A stretch of 6,067 nucleotides of DNA from Candidatus Fermentithermobacillaceae bacterium (lineage in GTDB: Bacteria > Bacillota > Sulfobacillia > Fermentithermobacillales > Fermentithermobacillaceae), in the NCBI GenBank assembly GCA_012842105.1, contig DUTL01000232.1, positions 1 through 6,067 on the forward strand. Direction: 5' to 3'. Below, in pieces: positions 1 through 5,837 of the stretch (position 1 is its first letter; each line of letters starts with the position of its first letter). A model generated the notes under the pieces. That model made no database searches and was not told the DNA's origin. It worked only from the letters and a program-made list of their open reading frames with translations. Position numbers and translations under genes: made by a program.

Positions 1-246
1 CTCCGGTACCGGATTAGCAAGGATACGGGGGTACTGGCCATTATGCCCCATATATCACAAGCCGACTGTGAACACTTGTCGGCCCTGGCTAACGCAGGAT
101 ACCCGGTAACAATCATATTAATGCGCCCCCCTCAGGCCTGCTGCGAGGCTTACCGCGCGATTGCCGGGCATATACCGGCTTACCTGCGCCTTGATCCAGC
201 CGGACGGGAAGCGGGAGAGGTGATTGTGTTTGAGCGTATTGGCTGA
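1..246 (+). CDS. C-terminal end of a DUF58-family protein (5' end outside window)
   Basis: An open frame enters from the left edge in frame 1 and stops at TGA 244-246, giving about 81 visible residues with no start of its own needed. The visible part reads as the last alpha/beta units of a vWA-like DUF58 domain: a hydrophobic strand (TGVLAIMPHI), a helix with an H-S-A-L-A-N-A-G pattern, then the strand YPVTIILM, and a final part running through AYLRLDPAG. DUF58 proteins are usually encoded after a MoxR-type AAA ATPase and before a transglutaminase/DUF4129 membrane protein. The next gene here is a DUF4129-type membrane protein overlapping this one by about 17-23 bp, and that context supports the call. 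The diagnostic DUF58 core motif lies outside the window, so the assignment rests on the tail and the neighbour. The exact role is unknown; a part in envelope-associated MoxR chaperone systems is inferred from the family. Confidence 0.55.
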   Translation, partial: LRYRISKDTGVLAIMPHISQADCEHLSALANAGYPVTIILMRPPQACCEAYRAIAGHIPAYLRLDPAGREAGEVIVFERIG

Positions 247-1624
247 ACTCTGCCTTGGGGTGGCCCTTGCAGCAATCTTCTGGGGGCATATGGCAGCTGC
301 CCTGCTCAACGCCCTGGGGATATGGGTTGGAACTCAGTATGCTTTTGTGGTGAGCGGCTTGAGTTTCTTATGGGGATACACATTAGATCGTGCAACGAGG
401 CAAACACCCCCCGTTCATCAACACAAACTTGTTCTGGCAGGTTGGATCCTCCCGGTTTTCCTGTTCGGAATTCTTCTGGCAGCTACGTGGGCGGGGCCCC
501 GGGTTTTTGCATGGGGCATCACTGTATCCACTGAAGCAGGAGTCTATCTCGTGTTGTGGGCGATTTGCTCAGTACAGGGAATCAACCGGGCACGTACCGC
601 AAATCTCTCGACTTCGCAGCGGAATAGCCTGCTGGGAACCCTAATCCTGGCAGTGCTTGCTTCTTTCCAACGGGGCAACCGCTTGAGCCTGGCTACAGGC
701 GCGCTTGTTTTTGCTCTGGTATCATCATTGAACATCGCTTTGCTACGGCAACGTAAAGTTCTTGGAACGATAGAACCGGAGCAACGCCACTACTGGATGT
801 CGGGCGGGGTTGTGTTTTTGGCACTCATCCTGGCCTTAGCGGCTTTTGCGTCAATGGGAGGGCCAGGAGCTGCATCGTGGGTGTGGCAGTTTGTAAAGAA
901 GGCATGGAGCCTCATAGGAATATTGTTCATATATGTATCTATTCCCGTTGCCTGGGTTGCAGAATGGATCGTGGTACGCCTCCGGCAAATCATGAACTGG
1001 GACCCCCCTGAAATGCAGGAAGCCCAACCCTTCCTCAACCAGGCACTTGAGAGGCTACAAGAAGAAGGCGGCCTTTTAGAAATCCCCTTGTGGGCCCATG
1101 TTATCCTGGTTGTAGCAGCTCTCACAGTGGTTCTCTGGTTAATATGGCGTTTCTTGCTCAAGCACGAAGCCCGTAGAAAACAAGATTCGCCGCTGGCAGA
1201 GACCCGGATGAGCCTCTTGGAAAAGGGTGCATTCAGAGACTGGGCAGAGAGTTCCGCAAACGAATTCGCATCCCGTATGAGAGACAACATGGCAAAACTC
1301 TTGTATGCTATACAGCCCAACAGGCCAAAAACTATGCAAGAACTCTATTTCTACTCGTTGGAAGTGATTGGTAAGCGGGTTTTCCCCCGTGAGCAAAACG
1401 AAACTCCCTTTGAATACCTTGATAATATCTTGGAGCATGTGTCCTGTGAGGAAGGGCGTCAAGCGTTCGATTATATTACGGCCCTGTTTTGCAAGTGCTA
1501 TTACTCACACTGCCAGCCACAGCCCTCTGAATGGGAGAAAGCGGTACACGCTTATTGGGTTCTCACCCAACCGGAGACACTTCGTCTGCAGCCACCAAGC
1601 ACCGGCCAGATGCACGGCCCGTAA
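224..1624 (+). CDS. Polytopic membrane protein with C-terminal DUF4129-like domain, no transglutaminase core
   Basis: The protein has up to 466 residues. The first 310 are strongly hydrophobic, with roughly eight or nine membrane segments, near residues 5-25, 39-54, 69-90, 105-120, 135-148, 157-174, 195-212, 228-251 and 289-310. A soluble tail follows. At residues 383-428 it carries the DUF4129-type pattern (KRVFPREQNETPFEYLDNIL, then a helix with YITALFCKCYY). In related clusters, DUF4129 is the cytosolic tail of TgpA-like proteins with an extracytoplasmic transglutaminase domain. Here no Cys-His-Asp transglutaminase core is visible; a short loop (about 252-288) takes its place. The TTG at 224 is only 3 nt after the GGGAGAGG purine tract (213-220), whereas TTG 230 is 9 nt away and is the better-spaced start. 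The gene overlaps the DUF58 gene, so translation is probably coupled. A membrane partner of the MoxR/DUF58 system is inferred; the biochemical function is unknown. Confidence 0.7.
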   Translation: MCLSVLAELCLGVALAAIFWGHMAAALLNALGIWVGTQYAFVVSGLSFLWGYTLDRATRQTPPVHQHKLVLAGWILPVFLFGILLAATWAGPRVFAWGITVSTEAGVYLVLWAICSVQGINRARTANLSTSQRNSLLGTLILAVLASFQRGNRLSLATGALVFALVSSLNIALLRQRKVLGTIEPEQRHYWMSGGVVFLALILALAAFASMGGPGAASWVWQFVKKAWSLIGILFIYVSIPVAWVAEWIVVRLRQIMNWDPPEMQEAQPFLNQALERLQEEGGLLEIPLWAHVILVVAALTVVLWLIWRFLLKHEARRKQDSPLAETRMSLLEKGAFRDWAESSANEFASRMRDNMAKLLYAIQPNRPKTMQELYFYSLEVIGKRVFPREQNETPFEYLDNILEHVSCEEGRQAFDYITALFCKCYYSHCQPQPSEWEKAVHAYWVLTQPETLRLQPPSTGQMHGP

Positions 1625-1631
1625 CCTTGCC

Positions 1632-1673
1632 CGCCGGCGGCATGATGCCGGCGCTTCTCAGTTACTCTGAAGC
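1632..1673. terminator. Two adjacent inverted repeats in the convergent gap, possible bidirectional terminator
   Basis: The 69-bp gap between two converging genes holds a GC-rich hairpin: the arm CGCCGGC at 1632-1638 pairs with GCCGGCG at 1647-1653 around an 8-nt loop. A weaker imperfect hairpin lies at 1653-1673, where GCTTC pairs with GAAGC. Neither is followed by a clear T-tract on either strand, so a classical intrinsic terminator is not proven. The position between convergent stops is what suggests a terminating or transcript-end role. Confidence 0.35.
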
Positions 1674-1693
1674 TAATGCTCAAAGCCCGGCTA

Positions 1694-1957
1694 TTAGCTA
1701 TCCGCAGGCACTTCCTGCACTTGTTCAAGAAACTGTATTTCCACTGAATCGGTCAGGACGTCGATGTAGCTCCAGGTCACGGCACGGCGTGACTCGTCGT
1801 CCAACCTTATTACGAATATGCTCGGGTAAGTGTTTTCCAAGACCCCTTCTTTTATGGAAATACGCTTCCGGCCTTCGTTGGCCCTGACTTTGATTCTCTC
1901 TCCGAGATGAGAATCGAGTTTCATTCGTATGGAGTCAATAGACACTTTCTGCTTCAA
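1694..1957 (-). CDS. veg: Veg family protein
   Basis: This is an 87-residue protein, close to the 86 residues of B. subtilis Veg, and it matches it along its length. Shared features are the N-terminal S-x-I-x-x-x-L-D-x-x-L-G-x-R pattern, then KANxGRxR-like RVRANEGRKR with the following I-K/E-x-G-V-L-x-x-T-Y-P-S-I-F-V-I-x-L-D, and late S-Y-x-D-V-L-T-D-S-V-E-I-x-F. Veg is a small, highly expressed Firmicute protein. In B. subtilis it has been linked to biofilm matrix gene expression through SinR and to early spore outgrowth; the molecular mechanism is not settled. The start is TTG at 1957, preceded by AAGGGGGG (1972-1965) with 7-nt spacing. The gene lies 20 bp after the ykuK-like gene on the same strand and probably shares its transcript. 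In B. subtilis veg follows ksgA-yabG, so the neighbourhood is partly conserved. Confidence 0.9.
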   Translation of the reverse strand: MKQKVSIDSIRMKLDSHLGERIKVRANEGRKRISIKEGVLENTYPSIFVIRLDDESRRAVTWSYIDVLTDSVEIQFLEQVQEVPADS

Positions 1958-1977
1958 CGGCTATCCCCCCTTGGAAT

Positions 1978-2448
1978 TTACTTAGAGTGTTTATCCGCTA
2001 CCTGAGAGGCTCCGTAAGCGTCAGGTTTAATCTTAGCAGAAAAGCCGCTGCCAACTATTTGAGCAACAAGTTCTCTGATCATAGATCTTGTCTCGCCATT
2101 TCTTCCCACATCAAGGTGGATTTCCACGTTAAGATCATTATGCCCACTGTACGACAATTCACCTGCCAGTTTACTGGCAATATCCAAACTTAAGTGGGCT
2201 TCGTAGAAGATTCGCTGCTTTATACTAGGCATTTTCGTTACGTAAGTGCGTGTATAGTAATATCTTCCACCTTTGCCGATGTGGTGAATTACAACTGCAG
2301 TTACAAAACATATTTGCTCCCTGGATTGGGAATCGCTGCCCACTATGAGTTTGTACTGGGATTCAGGATTTTCGGCCACGAAATCAAGGATGTCTTGAAA
2401 CATTGCCCCAAAACTCATTGGCCCCTTGGTGGGACTTATAAAGTGCAA
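1978..2448 (-). CDS. ykuK: YkuK-like ribonuclease H-fold protein (DUF458)
   Basis: The protein has 156 residues from the proposed TTG start. Family hallmarks are all present: N-terminal HFISPTKGPMSF, strand KLIVGSDSQS (Asp39 of the RNase H-like core), HLDVGRNGETRSMI (Asp113) and the closing KPDAYGASQVADKHSK (Asp152). Together with Glu84 these acidic residues could form a metal-binding RNase H-type site. The family is called RNase H-like from its fold, but the substrate is not established; a nuclease role is inference. An in-frame ATG at 2469 would add seven residues but has its GGAG directly against it. TTG 2448 has AAGGAGG (2463-2457) at 8-nt spacing, and it makes the protein begin right at the family's conserved N-terminus, so it is preferred. 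The sigma-A-like promoter at 2511-2539 lies upstream, and veg follows 20 bp downstream. Confidence 0.85.
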   Translation of the reverse strand: MHFISPTKGPMSFGAMFQDILDFVAENPESQYKLIVGSDSQSREQICFVTAVVIHHIGKGGRYYYTRTYVTKMPSIKQRIFYEAHLSLDIASKLAGELSYSGHNDLNVEIHLDVGRNGETRSMIRELVAQIVGSGFSAKIKPDAYGASQVADKHSK

Positions 2449-2463
2449 TGCCATTCCCTCCTT
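2449..2463 (-). promoter_or_regulatory. Strong ribosome binding site that decides the ykuK TTG start
   Basis: AAGGAGG at 2463-2457, followed by an 8-nt spacer, leads to TTG 2448. The competing in-frame ATG codons at 2469 and 2454 are upstream of this site or only 2 nt from it, so neither can use it well. Confidence 0.65.
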
Positions 2464-2485
2464 GCCCATCTCCTACCGCCTAATA

Positions 2486-2593
2486 TTAACACTTTTCTAC
2501 CATTTGTGCAATTGTATACGCAATTCCGACAATTACCAAACAAGGCAGCGCAACGAGTAAATCGATGATTCCTGCCTGTGGAGTTAGGAGCAA
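2486..2593 (-). CDS. Candidate 35-residue single-span hydrophobic peptide (unproven)
   Basis: A short open frame between rsmA and ykuK begins at TTG 2593, with AGGG five nt upstream, and ends at TAA 2488-2486. The predicted peptide starts MLLTPQAG. It contains a strongly hydrophobic stretch, IIDLLVALPCLVIVGIAYTI, that could span a membrane once, and ends QMVEKC. I recognise no family. The frame is the same as that of rsmA and stays open all the way back to the rsmA stop, so it could alternatively be a fossil or read-through extension. The ykuK promoter candidate overlaps its 3' half, which argues for caution. Chance is a real alternative at this length. Confidence 0.22.
   Translation of the reverse strand: MLLTPQAGIIDLLVALPCLVIVGIAYTIAQMVEKC
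2511..2539 (-). promoter_or_regulatory. Sigma-A-like promoter for ykuK-veg
   Basis: On the minus strand, TTGGTA (2539-2534) matches 4 of 6 bases of the -35 consensus and TACAAT (2516-2511) matches 5 of 6 of the -10 consensus, with exact 17-bp spacing. It is upstream of the ykuK ribosome binding site and inside the only sizeable gap between rsmA and ykuK. It would give ykuK-veg a promoter of their own, with a leader of about 60 nt. This is read from sequence only. Confidence 0.45.
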
Positions 2594-2653
2594 TCCAGCC
2601 CTACGCCGAAAGGCGCCCGGTATTCCCTGAAACCCCGGGTGGGACAAGGGTGT

Positions 2654-3520
2654 TTAGCGCCGTGAATCTGAGGAAATCCGAGGGGTTGCCGCTTTTGCCA
2701 AAGTTACGTACTCATGGATTGTCAAATCTTCAGCCCTTTTGCCCAGGTCTATTGCATGCTCATTCCCTAATTGGATCAGTTCATCTTTGCTGCTGAAAAG
2801 CGGTGATAGAGAGTTCAATACAGTCTTTCTTCTTTGTGAAAAAGTTCTTCGCGAAATCGCATCAAGAACCATTTCTTCTTGCAGGGTAAGTGGAAATCTA
2901 TTGTAAACGTCCATGCTCACCAGGCAAGAATCTACATTGGGAGGCGGCAAGAAGGCGCCTCTTGGAATCTTTCTTTCCACTCTTACCTTTGACCTATACT
3001 GGCACCACAGGGATAACCGCCCGAACTGACGCGACCCGGGGGGTTCCGCCATTCGCCGGCCCAGTTCATCTTGAACCACAAATACAAGCCGGCTCCACAA
3101 CGGCCTGCCAACAAAGGCCGAGTACAGAACCTCGGAGGTAACATAGTAGGGCACGTTGCCACACAGCATCAAATGGGCTGTAGGGTGTGCTTCTCTGAGG
3201 CTTCTCCCGGAAAGGTCGAATTTGAGAGCGTCACACCAAAGCCAGCTGAGATTGGTGAAATCACAGGTGATGCCCGAAACAGCAGGTTCCAGCGACTTAT
3301 CAATTTCCAGGGCGTATACCCATTGTGCCCTGTTGCATAATTCTCGAGTGAGAGTACCCAGCCCTGCACCTATTTCCACAGCCACCCATGTTTCATCGGG
3401 TACCATAACTTCCGCAATGCTGCGCAAGAGCCTTGGGTCAGTCATAAAATGCTGGCCCAGGCGCTTCTTTAGCCTGATCCCATGCTCTCTCATGATTTGA
3501 CTGTAGGATCTATTCTTCAT
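2654..3520 (-). CDS. rsmA: 16S rRNA (adenine1518-N6/adenine1519-N6)-dimethyltransferase RsmA (KsgA)
   Basis: This 288-residue SAM-dependent methyltransferase has the usual length for the family. It dimethylates two adjacent adenines in the helix 45 loop of 16S rRNA, a late step in 30S maturation; loss of the enzyme gives kasugamycin resistance in many bacteria. Visible motifs are KKRLGQHFMTD (18-28), the SAM-binding EIGAGLGTLT (49-58), LEID (71-74) whose Glu contacts ribose, CDALKFD (96-102), and the catalytic NVPYY (122-126, a conservative variant of NLPYY/NIPYY). FLPPPNVDS (190-198) and RRTFSQRRKTVLNSL (224-238) are the typical C-terminal motifs. The ATG at 3520 overlaps the yabE stop as ATGA and has no clear SD, so translation is probably coupled to yabE. 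In B. subtilis rnmV sits between yabE and ksgA; here it is missing. Confidence 0.95.
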   Translation of the reverse strand: MKNRSYSQIMREHGIRLKKRLGQHFMTDPRLLRSIAEVMVPDETWVAVEIGAGLGTLTRELCNRAQWVYALEIDKSLEPAVSGITCDFTNLSWLWCDALKFDLSGRSLREAHPTAHLMLCGNVPYYVTSEVLYSAFVGRPLWSRLVFVVQDELGRRMAEPPGSRQFGRLSLWCQYRSKVRVERKIPRGAFLPPPNVDSCLVSMDVYNRFPLTLQEEMVLDAISRRTFSQRRKTVLNSLSPLFSSKDELIQLGNEHAIDLGKRAEDLTIHEYVTLAKAATPRISSDSRR

Positions 3521-4527
3521 TGCCGCAACATATACACTTTGGTCTTCTTGAGCCCCCAGGCCAAAGCTTGTTCATGGGTGTCAAAGCAAACATCGATTTT
3601 GCTGCCTTTAATTGCCGAACCAACGTCAGCTGCCAATGCATACCCGTAGCCATCGACGTAAACCCGCGTTCCAAGGGGAATCACCCTTGGGTCTACTGCG
3701 ATTACGCCCTTGGTTGCCGGAACCCCTGTACAAGTGGTTCCGGCTGCGGTTAACCCACAACACTTGGTGCAAGGACAGTAAGCAGTTGCAGTAACTTCCA
3801 GGGCTCTTTCGAACCGGATATCGTGCCCTCCGCGGGATACCTGTTGCATTGAACCTACAAGCAGGATAAGAGGAGACATATCCCGTATTTTGGCCCTGGA
3901 CTTCTCTTCACGGGAGACTTCCTTGCCATCTTCGTACCTAACGCGGTAGAGCACCTGAATAAGCCCGGTGACCCCTTGATTGTAAACTCTGGTAAGGCCC
4001 GCTTCCAGGGAACCATCTTCTCGCTTTTGAGTATCATACGGAATTTCTTCTCTCTCTTCTACTTCGCCATACGTTACCCTGGCCACCCTGATAATGCAAT
4101 CCTCAGTCAATTCCTCTTCCAACCCCGGATATACAACATCGTTTGCCTCTTTCTCAACGTGGGCCATGGATAAGATCTTTGATACGCGGTTTTCCGCTGT
4201 AAACACTGGAAGGCTCTTACCGCTCCAGTGGATGAATACCGGCCTTGCCCTTTCAATCTCAATTTCCAAGCCATCTGCAATCGCAGTTTCAGGCGACGGG
4301 TCAACAACATCTCCGGGGCTCAGGGAGATATTAAGGCCAACCAGCACATCTGCTACAGTATCTGCCCGGGTGGACAGCGAAATCTGCCTATCCCACGCGG
4401 ACACGCTAACACTACAGGTTTTTACACCAACCAGGACGCCCACGCAAAGGGCAACCAGAGCAAGGATCGATATCACTGCTAGCCCTGCTAAAGGCCGCTT
4501 GCCTATTACTATTCTCCAACTACGCAA
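3517..4527 (-). CDS. yabE: YabE-like cell-wall protein: membrane anchor, DUF348 repeats, G5 and 3D domains
   Basis: The protein has 336 residues from the proposed start. The order is: a short basic N-terminus, a membrane segment or uncleaved signal (about 12-36), two DUF348-type repeats (about 37-75 and 93-130), a G5 domain (about 145-220, with EEIPYDTQ and the GxxG-type repeat core) and a C-terminal 3D domain (246-336). The 3D domain shows its three aspartates: Asp279 in VIAVDP, Asp301 in ADVG and Asp312 in KIDVCF. It also has a cysteine cluster (CPCTKCC, 251-257) plus Cys266 and Cys314. Related YabE/RpfB-type proteins act outside the membrane on peptidoglycan; lytic activity is inferred from the 3D/MltA relationship. 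TTG 4527 has AGGGGG (4540-4535) at 7-nt spacing and begins just before the anchor. An in-frame TTG at 4617 would add 30 residues but lacks a good SD. The stop overlaps rsmA by 4 bp. Confidence 0.88.
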   Translation of the reverse strand: MRSWRIVIGKRPLAGLAVISILALVALCVGVLVGVKTCSVSVSAWDRQISLSTRADTVADVLVGLNISLSPGDVVDPSPETAIADGLEIEIERARPVFIHWSGKSLPVFTAENRVSKILSMAHVEKEANDVVYPGLEEELTEDCIIRVARVTYGEVEEREEIPYDTQKREDGSLEAGLTRVYNQGVTGLIQVLYRVRYEDGKEVSREEKSRAKIRDMSPLILLVGSMQQVSRGGHDIRFERALEVTATAYCPCTKCCGLTAAGTTCTGVPATKGVIAVDPRVIPLGTRVYVDGYGYALAADVGSAIKGSKIDVCFDTHEQALAWGLKKTKVYMLRQ

Positions 4528-4630
4528 GCAGACACCCCCTGACAACGGATATTCCACACAAAGCAGCCAATTCCTCTTAGATGCCTTTTCCAACTTTTGC
4601 AAGCATCTGCCGGTCAAAGCTCTGTTTATA

Positions 4631-4656
4631 ATTATGTGAAACTATCTCTGAAATAT
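4631..4656 (-). promoter_or_regulatory. Weak sporulation sigma-E-like promoter candidate upstream of yabE
   Basis: On the minus strand, ATATT (4656-4652) and CATAAT (4636-4631) are 15 bp apart. This resembles the -35 and -10 elements recognised by sporulation sigma-E, although only the CATA part of the -10 fits well. It lies in the gap between the tatD stop (4706) and the yabE start (4527), the only place in the operon where an internal promoter would have room. Chance matches of this quality are common. Confidence 0.2.
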
Positions 4657-4705
4657 CCTTCATTTTCCGTTTATTGCCTTTATACACCGTCCACAGTGAT
4701 AGACT

Positions 4706-5524
4706 TTACCATTTCTGCTCCCCAATAGCAAACAGGCGTAAGGCATTATCAAGGGTAAGCCTGCTAATTTCAGAAGGTGTTTCCCCCAGAATCCCGGCGA
4801 TTGCGCTGATGGTTTCGACTATATAAGAAGGTTCGTTTCGTTTGCCTCTCATGCTTTGAGGCGGGAGGTACGGGCAATCGGTTTCAACCAGCAACCTATC
4901 AGCAGGCACAAATCTGACGGTATCCCTGAGGTGACCGTTTCTTGGGTATGTGAGAGGGCCACCGAAACTAATGTACCCTCCAAAATCAAGGCAACTGCGG
5001 GCATAGTCGATCCCCTCAGAAAAGCAATGGAACACCAGCGGAATGCCACCGGAATGTTTCTCTATGACAGAGATTATGTCATTTGAAGAATCTCGTTGAT
5101 GTATTATTGCAGGCAGCCCATGCCGCCGGGCAACATCCAGGCCCATTACAAAAGCCTCGATTTGGGCTTCCCTTGGCGATAGGTTGCGGAAATAATCAAG
5201 GCCAATTTCACCTATGGCTTTTACCCTGGATGATCCGGTTACAAGGCTTTCGATGTGCTTCCACCTGGTTTCAAGGTTCTCAGCTTTGGCAGCATCATGT
5301 GGATGAATCCCTACGGCGCAAAATCCGCTGATCTCCTCTGCAAACGAAAGGCTCTTCCGGGACGATTCTTCATCAAAACCTACTTCCAGGAAAGCAACTC
5401 CTGAGCTCCAGGCACGTTCCAACACCTGGCATCTGTCTTTGTCAAAAGCGTGCGTTGATACGTGGGTATGGGTGTCAAAGATTGCCGGGGTTCTCTTATT
5501 GGCTTCACGATATTTTGCTGCCAT
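4706..5524 (-). CDS. tatD: TatD family metal-dependent hydrolase (DNase)
   Basis: This 272-residue TIM-barrel amidohydrolase has the usual family length plus a short N-terminal extension of about 14 residues. All metal ligands expected for TatD enzymes can be seen: His19 and His21 in FDTHTH, Glu106 in GEIGLDYF, His142 in AIIHQRD, His166 in VFHCFS and Asp216 in VETDCPYLPP. TatD proteins are cytosolic 3'-5' exonucleases or DNases acting on single-stranded DNA or damaged ends; the cellular role in Firmicutes is unsettled. The ATG at 5524 has GAAAGG about 6 nt upstream. The gene overlaps the metG-like gene by 20 bp, so the two are probably translated from one message. Its position next to a MetRS gene and upstream of yabE-ksgA matches yabD of B. 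subtilis. Confidence 0.93.
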   Translation of the reverse strand: MAAKYREANKRTPAIFDTHTHVSTHAFDKDRCQVLERAWSSGVAFLEVGFDEESSRKSLSFAEEISGFCAVGIHPHDAAKAENLETRWKHIESLVTGSSRVKAIGEIGLDYFRNLSPREAQIEAFVMGLDVARRHGLPAIIHQRDSSNDIISVIEKHSGGIPLVFHCFSEGIDYARSCLDFGGYISFGGPLTYPRNGHLRDTVRFVPADRLLVETDCPYLPPQSMRGKRNEPSYIVETISAIAGILGETPSEISRLTLDNALRLFAIGEQKW

Positions 5525-5834
5525 TTTTAACCTTTCGTTCTGGAGTCAACACTCCAAGGGCCTCGCTGTCTTTTGCCACGAGGAGCATGCCTGCTGACTC
5601 AACTCCTCTTATCACCGCAGGCTGCAGGTTGCAAACTACGATAACCTGTTTGCCTATCATGGCTTCAGGTTCATAATGGGCCGCTATGCCTGCTACGAGC
5701 TGCCTGTCTTCCGTTCCGAGGTCAACAGTGAGTTTAAGCAGCCTGTCGGTACCCTCCACTCTTTCGCATGAGGTGACTTCCCCAACCCTAAGATCAATTC
5801 TACTGAACTCATCGATTGTAATAAACTCAACCAT
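5505..5834 (-). CDS. metG: Standalone MetRS C-terminal tRNA-binding domain (MetRS beta-like)
   Basis: The 109 residues form one OB-fold EMAP-II/Trbp111-like domain. They match the C-terminal part of bacterial methionyl-tRNA synthetase: ITIDEFSRIDLRVGEV (5-20), DRLLKLTVDLG (30-40), RQLVAGIAAHYEPEAMIGK (44-62), VVCNLQPAVIRGVESAGMLL (66-85) and a closing VKNGSKI. This module binds tRNA non-specifically and dimerises, raising the affinity of MetRS for tRNA. It differs from CsaA by the GIAxxYxPE and GVESxGM motifs. The ATG at 5834 is preceded by AGAGGGCGG and immediately by an in-frame TAA (5837-5835), so it is not the tail of a longer frame here. In B. subtilis a full-length metS occupies this slot. 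A separate MetRS catalytic subunit elsewhere in the genome is the natural inference. The tatD start overlaps the 3' end. Confidence 0.88.
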   Translation of the reverse strand: MVEFITIDEFSRIDLRVGEVTSCERVEGTDRLLKLTVDLGTEDRQLVAGIAAHYEPEAMIGKQVIVVCNLQPAVIRGVESAGMLLVAKDSEALGVLTPERKVKNGSKIS

Positions 5835-5837
5835 TTA

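Noticed and set aside
790..1320. 176-codon minus-strand open frame inside the DUF4129 gene
   Set aside because: It is the reverse-complement shadow of a membrane-protein gene, rich in Arg, Ser and Thr, with no convincing initiation site.
2194..2568. 124-codon plus-strand open frame across ykuK and the gap before rsmA
   Set aside because: It is antisense to a well-supported YkuK family gene and has no ribosome binding site or recognisable domain.
2605..2640. Short GC-rich hairpins just downstream of rsmA as a terminator
   Set aside because: A 4-bp stem (CGCC/GGCG) and a 5-bp stem (CCCGG/CCGGG) exist, but there is no T-tract after either, so a terminator call is not supported.
4094..4639. 181-codon plus-strand open frame antisense to yabE
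   Set aside because: It lies opposite a clear DUF348/G5/3D gene, is low-complexity and Ser/Thr-rich, and has no SD or family resemblance. B. subtilis yabE has an antisense RNA, but nothing here supports a coding antisense gene.
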